From positions 1-64,000 of the forward strand of contig JAITHT010000081.1 of the NCBI GenBank assembly GCA_031279825.1: 64,000 bases of DNA, in the 5' to 3' direction. A program made the position numbers and the translations under genes. A model generated the notes under the pieces. That model saw nothing but the letters and a program-made list of their open reading frames with translations, was not told the DNA's origin and did not search any database. Each line of letters opens with the position of its first letter. Positions within the stretch are counted from its first letter, which is position 1. This document shows, piece after piece, positions 61,121 to 64,000 of this stretch. The stretch is from Desulfovibrio sp. GTDB lineage: Bacteria; Desulfobacterota; Desulfovibrionia; Desulfovibrionales; Desulfovibrionaceae.

Positions 61121-61579
61121 ATGGTTAACTTTTTTATCATTGGAAAGACGCGCGTCGACATATTTTCGAAAAATGCCGTCAGCAACGCTTTGGCGGCGCT
61201 CTGCCTTTGCGCCGCGTTTGTGACCGCCATGTTGTGGGAGATTTCTCCCGTCAGGGCAGGGCAGGAAATGTCCCGACAGGGAGTGGAAGAGCGTTTTGCC
61301 GCCATGGATGCGGATAGTAACGGCAAGGTAAATCGTGAAGAATTTTTGGCCGCTCATCCCGCTATGAAAGATGAAGCCTTTGCCGCCATTGACGCCGATG
61401 GCGATGGCGTCCTTGTTATTAAGGAATGGAAAGATTTTGCCGCCGGGCACGGTATGGGCGGAGCTATGCCGCCCGTGCCGTCCTCTGGGACGGAAGGCGC
61501 GTCTTCGGCGGGAAAAGACGCGCCCGGGCTTTCCGATAAGCCTCCCTCATTGCTCATGCCGCCCGGCAATTCCCGCTGA
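61121..61579 (+). CDS. Secreted EF-hand protein
   Basis: A 152-aa protein. An N-terminal basic region and hydrophobic segment ALAALCLCAAFVTAMLW form a signal peptide or anchor, probably cut after VRAG. Two EF-hand loops follow, DADSNGKVNREEF and DADGDGVLVIKEW, each with the calcium-ligand spacing D-x-D-x-D/N-G-x-x-x-x-x-E (the second has W-side variation). A Pro/Ser-rich tail ends the protein. Such small proteins are common in Desulfovibrio and bind calcium in the periplasm; the role is unknown. GGAGAA lies 5 nt before ATG 61121. Confidence 0.8.
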   Translation: MVNFFIIGKTRVDIFSKNAVSNALAALCLCAAFVTAMLWEISPVRAGQEMSRQGVEERFAAMDADSNGKVNREEFLAAHPAMKDEAFAAIDADGDGVLVIKEWKDFAAGHGMGGAMPPVPSSGTEGASSAGKDAPGLSDKPPSLLMPPGNSR

Positions 61580-61580
61580 T

Positions 61581-63656
61581 ATGCTTCAGCCTTCTTATTT
61601 ACCCATGAGCCAGGAGGAAATGCGCCTGGCCGGATGGGAGGAACTGGATATTTTGCTGATTTCCGGCGACGCTTATGTGGATCACCCGGCTTTCGGCATT
61701 GCCTTGCTCGGCCGCTGGCTTGTCGCGCACGGTTTTCGTGTGGGAGTGGTGGCGCAGCCGCGTTGGCGGCATAAGAACGACTCCTTGGCTGACGTGAGCG
61801 TTATGGGCAGGCCGCGTTTATTCGCCGGAGTGACGGCCGGGGCTGTCGATTCCATGCTGGCGCATTACACGGCCTTTCGCAAAAAACGGCGAGACGATGC
61901 CTATACTCCCGGAGCGTTGAGCGGCGCCAGGCCAAACCGGGCATGCATAGTCTACACGGGTTTGGCGCGACACGCCTTTCCTGGTCTGCCCGTTGTACTG
62001 GGGGGTATAGAAGCCTCGCTCCGCCGCGTCAGCCATTACGATTTTTGGGATGATTCCCTGCGTCGGCCTCTGCTGCAAGAGAGCAAGGCTGATATTCTGG
62101 TGTACGGCATGGGGGAGCGCGCCGTTCTGGAAATAGCCGCGCGGGCTGAAAAACTTCTTGCCGCCGACATGCGGCAACGGACAGGGCGAAACAACGGCGA
62201 TGCGGGGGAGGCAAAAGAGCGTGAGCCGGATACTCCTCCGGCCCGAACACCCTCTCTTCATGCCGCGTCCGTAAACGGCAAGGAGGTATCCCCCTGCCAT
62301 CTTTCCGGAAAAGTCCTGTCGGAAGCCTGCCGCGATGTGCCCGGCACGGCTTGGATGGCTTCCCTGCCCGTGGCGCGTTTCTGGCTCGGACTGGACGCGC
62401 CGGAGCATTCGGGCGGGGCGCGTCCCGTGCTCATGCTGCCTTCTCATGAAGCTATACAGGCCGATTCCGCTTTGTTGATGCAGGCCACGGCGTCCCTTGA
62501 ACGGCATATGCACGCGGGCGGACAATACGCCGTACAGGAATCGGGCGGGCGGGCGTTGGTGCTCGCTCCGTCGGCCGCGCCCCTTGAACGGGAGGAAATG
62601 GATTTTCTCCATGACCTGCCTTACACCCGCTTGCCACACCCCTCCTACACCCTCCCTATTCAGGCATGGGAGGTGATCCGAAGCAGCATTTCCACGCATC
62701 GGGGTTGCGGAGGAGGCTGCTCGTTTTGTTCTCTTGCCCTGCATCAAGGCAGGCGTATAAGTTCGCGTTCGCGTGCTTCAATCGTCCGTGAAGCCGCCGT
62801 CATCGCCGCCGGCCCCGCCGGCGGCTTGGGCTCATCGCCTGAAGCGTCGAAAACTCCGCGTTGGGCCGGCGCCATCAGCGATGTTGGCGGTCCGAGCGCC
62901 AATATGTGGCAGGCCCTTTGCGCGTTGCCCCGAGGCGCCGGCTGCGCCCGGTCCAGTTGCCTGCATCCGGCGCCCTGTCCCTTATTCCGCGTGAAGCAGG
63001 GTGATGCGCTACGTTTGCTGAGGGAGATAGCGTCCCTGCCGGGCGTGCGCCATGTGCGCGTGGCCAGCGGTTTGCGTTTCGATTTGCTTCTTCGGGACAG
63101 CGAGGCCTTGCACGGCTATATATCGGAATTTACCGGCGGCCAGATTAAGGTCGCGCCTGAGCACAGCGAAGCTGCCGTGCTCAGACTCATGCGTAAACCG
63201 GGACTGGAGGTATTTGAACGCTTTCTCGCCATATTTGCACGGCATTGCCATGCGGCGGGCAAGCGGCAATACGTCGTCCCGTATCTTATGAGCGCTTTTC
63301 CCGGCTGCACCGAGGCGCACATGCACGATTTGGCCGCCTGGCTCAAAAAAAAACACTGGAAACCGCAGCAGGTGCAGTGTTTTGTTCCCACTCCCGGCAC
63401 CGTGGCTACAGCCATGTTTTATGCGCGCGTTACTCCGGAAGGCGAACCTCTGTATGTTGCCGGGAGCGATAAAGAACGCCTGCGCCAGCATCAATTGATT
63501 AGTCCGGCCAATCCGGAAGGAGAAAGGCACCGGGAGCGGCAACGGAGCGCCGGGGCCGGTACGCGTCACGGCCGGGCACGCGCGCGCAAGAAAACAGGAA
63601 CCTGTACAGAGCGTTTCCAAGGGAATGCCTCCGTTGCTCCCTTGCGAAGCCGTTGA
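61581..63656 (+). CDS. YgiQ family radical SAM protein
   Basis: A 691-aa UPF0313/YgiQ protein. The N-terminal domain has DILLISGDAYVDHPAFGIALLGRWL and VVLGGIEASLRRVSHYDFWDDSLRRPLL, the radical SAM motif is CGGGCSFC (HRGCGGGCSFCSLALHQGR), and the family blocks ISDVGGPSANMW and CLHPAPCPLF follow. The reaction is unknown. A variable, low-complexity stretch of about 60 residues interrupts the region near residues 195-255, and the C-terminus is a basic tail. It abuts the EF-hand gene with one nucleotide between. ATG 61605 (MSQEEMRLAGW) is an alternative start. Confidence 0.88.
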   Translation: MLQPSYLPMSQEEMRLAGWEELDILLISGDAYVDHPAFGIALLGRWLVAHGFRVGVVAQPRWRHKNDSLADVSVMGRPRLFAGVTAGAVDSMLAHYTAFRKKRRDDAYTPGALSGARPNRACIVYTGLARHAFPGLPVVLGGIEASLRRVSHYDFWDDSLRRPLLQESKADILVYGMGERAVLEIAARAEKLLAADMRQRTGRNNGDAGEAKEREPDTPPARTPSLHAASVNGKEVSPCHLSGKVLSEACRDVPGTAWMASLPVARFWLGLDAPEHSGGARPVLMLPSHEAIQADSALLMQATASLERHMHAGGQYAVQESGGRALVLAPSAAPLEREEMDFLHDLPYTRLPHPSYTLPIQAWEVIRSSISTHRGCGGGCSFCSLALHQGRRISSRSRASIVREAAVIAAGPAGGLGSSPEASKTPRWAGAISDVGGPSANMWQALCALPRGAGCARSSCLHPAPCPLFRVKQGDALRLLREIASLPGVRHVRVASGLRFDLLLRDSEALHGYISEFTGGQIKVAPEHSEAAVLRLMRKPGLEVFERFLAIFARHCHAAGKRQYVVPYLMSAFPGCTEAHMHDLAAWLKKKHWKPQQVQCFVPTPGTVATAMFYARVTPEGEPLYVAGSDKERLRQHQLISPANPEGERHRERQRSAGAGTRHGRARARKKTGTCTERFQGNASVAPLRSR

Positions 63657-63668
63657 TGCCTGAGCCGC

Positions 63669-64000
63669 TCATTGCATCTCAACGCCGGGTAGCACTGATC
63701 GCGGCGTATACTCGACGGATATTCCCATCTTGTCTATGTCAGAGTCTTCCGCTGATATGCTTTGCGGAGTTTCCGGGTTCAGTCGGATAACCAGAGTACC
63801 GGGTTGTTTCAGCAAATCGGCGAAACCACCCATGATGACGCCCACGTCCCGCATCGTCTTGCCCCTCTGCCGGAACTCCTCCGCCGCTTGCGCGCGCAGG
63901 CGCTTGGCGGTTTCCTGCGCCTTATCCCCCGGCTGCTCTCCAACTGCCTGTGCCAGTTGGCTGAAGTAGACGTCAATGGCCTTTTCGTCGACAAGCGTGG
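63669..64000 (-). CDS. C-terminal part of an unrecognised protein (runs off window)
   Basis: The frame is open from the window edge to a TGA at 63669-63671, encoding about 110 residues: a helical, Ala/Gln/Arg-rich start (AETAKRLRAQAAEEFRQRG-like) and then MRDVGVIMGGFADLLKQPG and RLNPETPQSIS. The ORF track's shorter entries here are fragments or other frames of it. I do not recognise the family, though a short repetitive helix then strand pattern is visible. It converges on the ygiQ gene, 12 nt apart. Confidence 0.6.
   Translation of the reverse strand, partial: TLVDEKAIDVYFSQLAQAVGEQPGDKAQETAKRLRAQAAEEFRQRGKTMRDVGVIMGGFADLLKQPGTLVIRLNPETPQSISAEDSDIDKMGISVEYTPRSVLPGVEMQ

Overview
The window reads as a moderately GC-rich chromosome segment from a Desulfovibrio-like sulfate-reducing deltaproteobacterium (Desulfovibrionaceae). 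This placement is inferred from gene content and order: a split acetyl-CoA-carboxylase-like operon with a fused AccA-AccD subunit, LL-diaminopimelate aminotransferase, late cobalamin synthesis enzymes, an isolated HypC, and a very large D-lactate/2-hydroxyglutarate dehydrogenase fusion. No rRNA is present, so the species cannot be named. One tRNA (Leu, GAG) and about 45 protein genes can be supported.

Layout. 0.4-3.7 kb: cobB-cobQ. 3.9-6.2 kb: a CpoB/YbgF-like lipoprotein and dprA. 6.4-7.0 kb: a MazEF-type toxin-antitoxin pair. 7.1-25.7 kb: a surface-glycan island. It opens with a (TTAC)16 tetranucleotide tract and a broken glycosyltransferase. It continues with the full GDP-D-glycero-alpha-D-manno-heptose gene set (hddA, gmhA and an hddC-gmhB fusion), several glycosyltransferases and methyltransferases, a 1442-aa methyltransferase/two-glycosyltransferase/radical-SAM fusion, a second radical SAM enzyme, a sugar epimerase, an MsbA-like ABC exporter and a CgeB-like protein. 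The middle of this island (about 10.5-18.9 kb) is visibly more AT-rich than its flanks. 26-28 kb: rlmE, yebC, ruvC. 28-32 kb: a leftward rrf2, metI-metC-cysK sulfur amino-acid group. 32.3-38.4 kb: htpG, lgt, tRNA-Leu, dapL and metA. 38.5-41.6 kb: a DUF456 protein, and a DUF1538 membrane protein coupled to a tandem P-II protein. 42-50 kb: an L-2-hydroxyglutarate oxidase, the 1233-aa flavo-iron-sulfur protein, ruvX and an aconitase-family hydratase. 50-55 kb: a lone glycosyltransferase, hypC, an unrecognised 563-aa protein, aroE and purine nucleoside phosphorylase. 55.4-59.9 kb: biotin carboxylase, AccA-AccD fusion and biotin-carrier-like protein. 60-64 kb: a small unknown protein, ssb, an EF-hand protein, a YgiQ-type radical SAM protein and the C-terminus of an unknown gene.

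The strongest non-genic signals are two families of dispersed sequence. The first is a palindromic intergenic element with 10-14 bp terminal hairpins around a GGCGAAA...TTTCGCC core; I see about eight copies or fragments and one probable diverged copy inside a coding sequence. The second is a roughly 60-nt leader (hairpin plus AAAGGAA Shine-Dalgarno) placed directly before the start codons of four unrelated genes. The (TTAC)16 tract sits in a Shine-Dalgarno-led frame that stops right after the tract but would be opened by gain of one unit, so it has the layout of a phase-variable locus.

Metabolic links. MetA carries Glu111, which predicts O-acetylhomoserine, the substrate of MetI, and MetC then yields homocysteine. 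CobB/CobQ supply late corrin amidation. HddA, GmhA, GmhB and HddC together would make the activated heptose that the neighbouring transferases could use.
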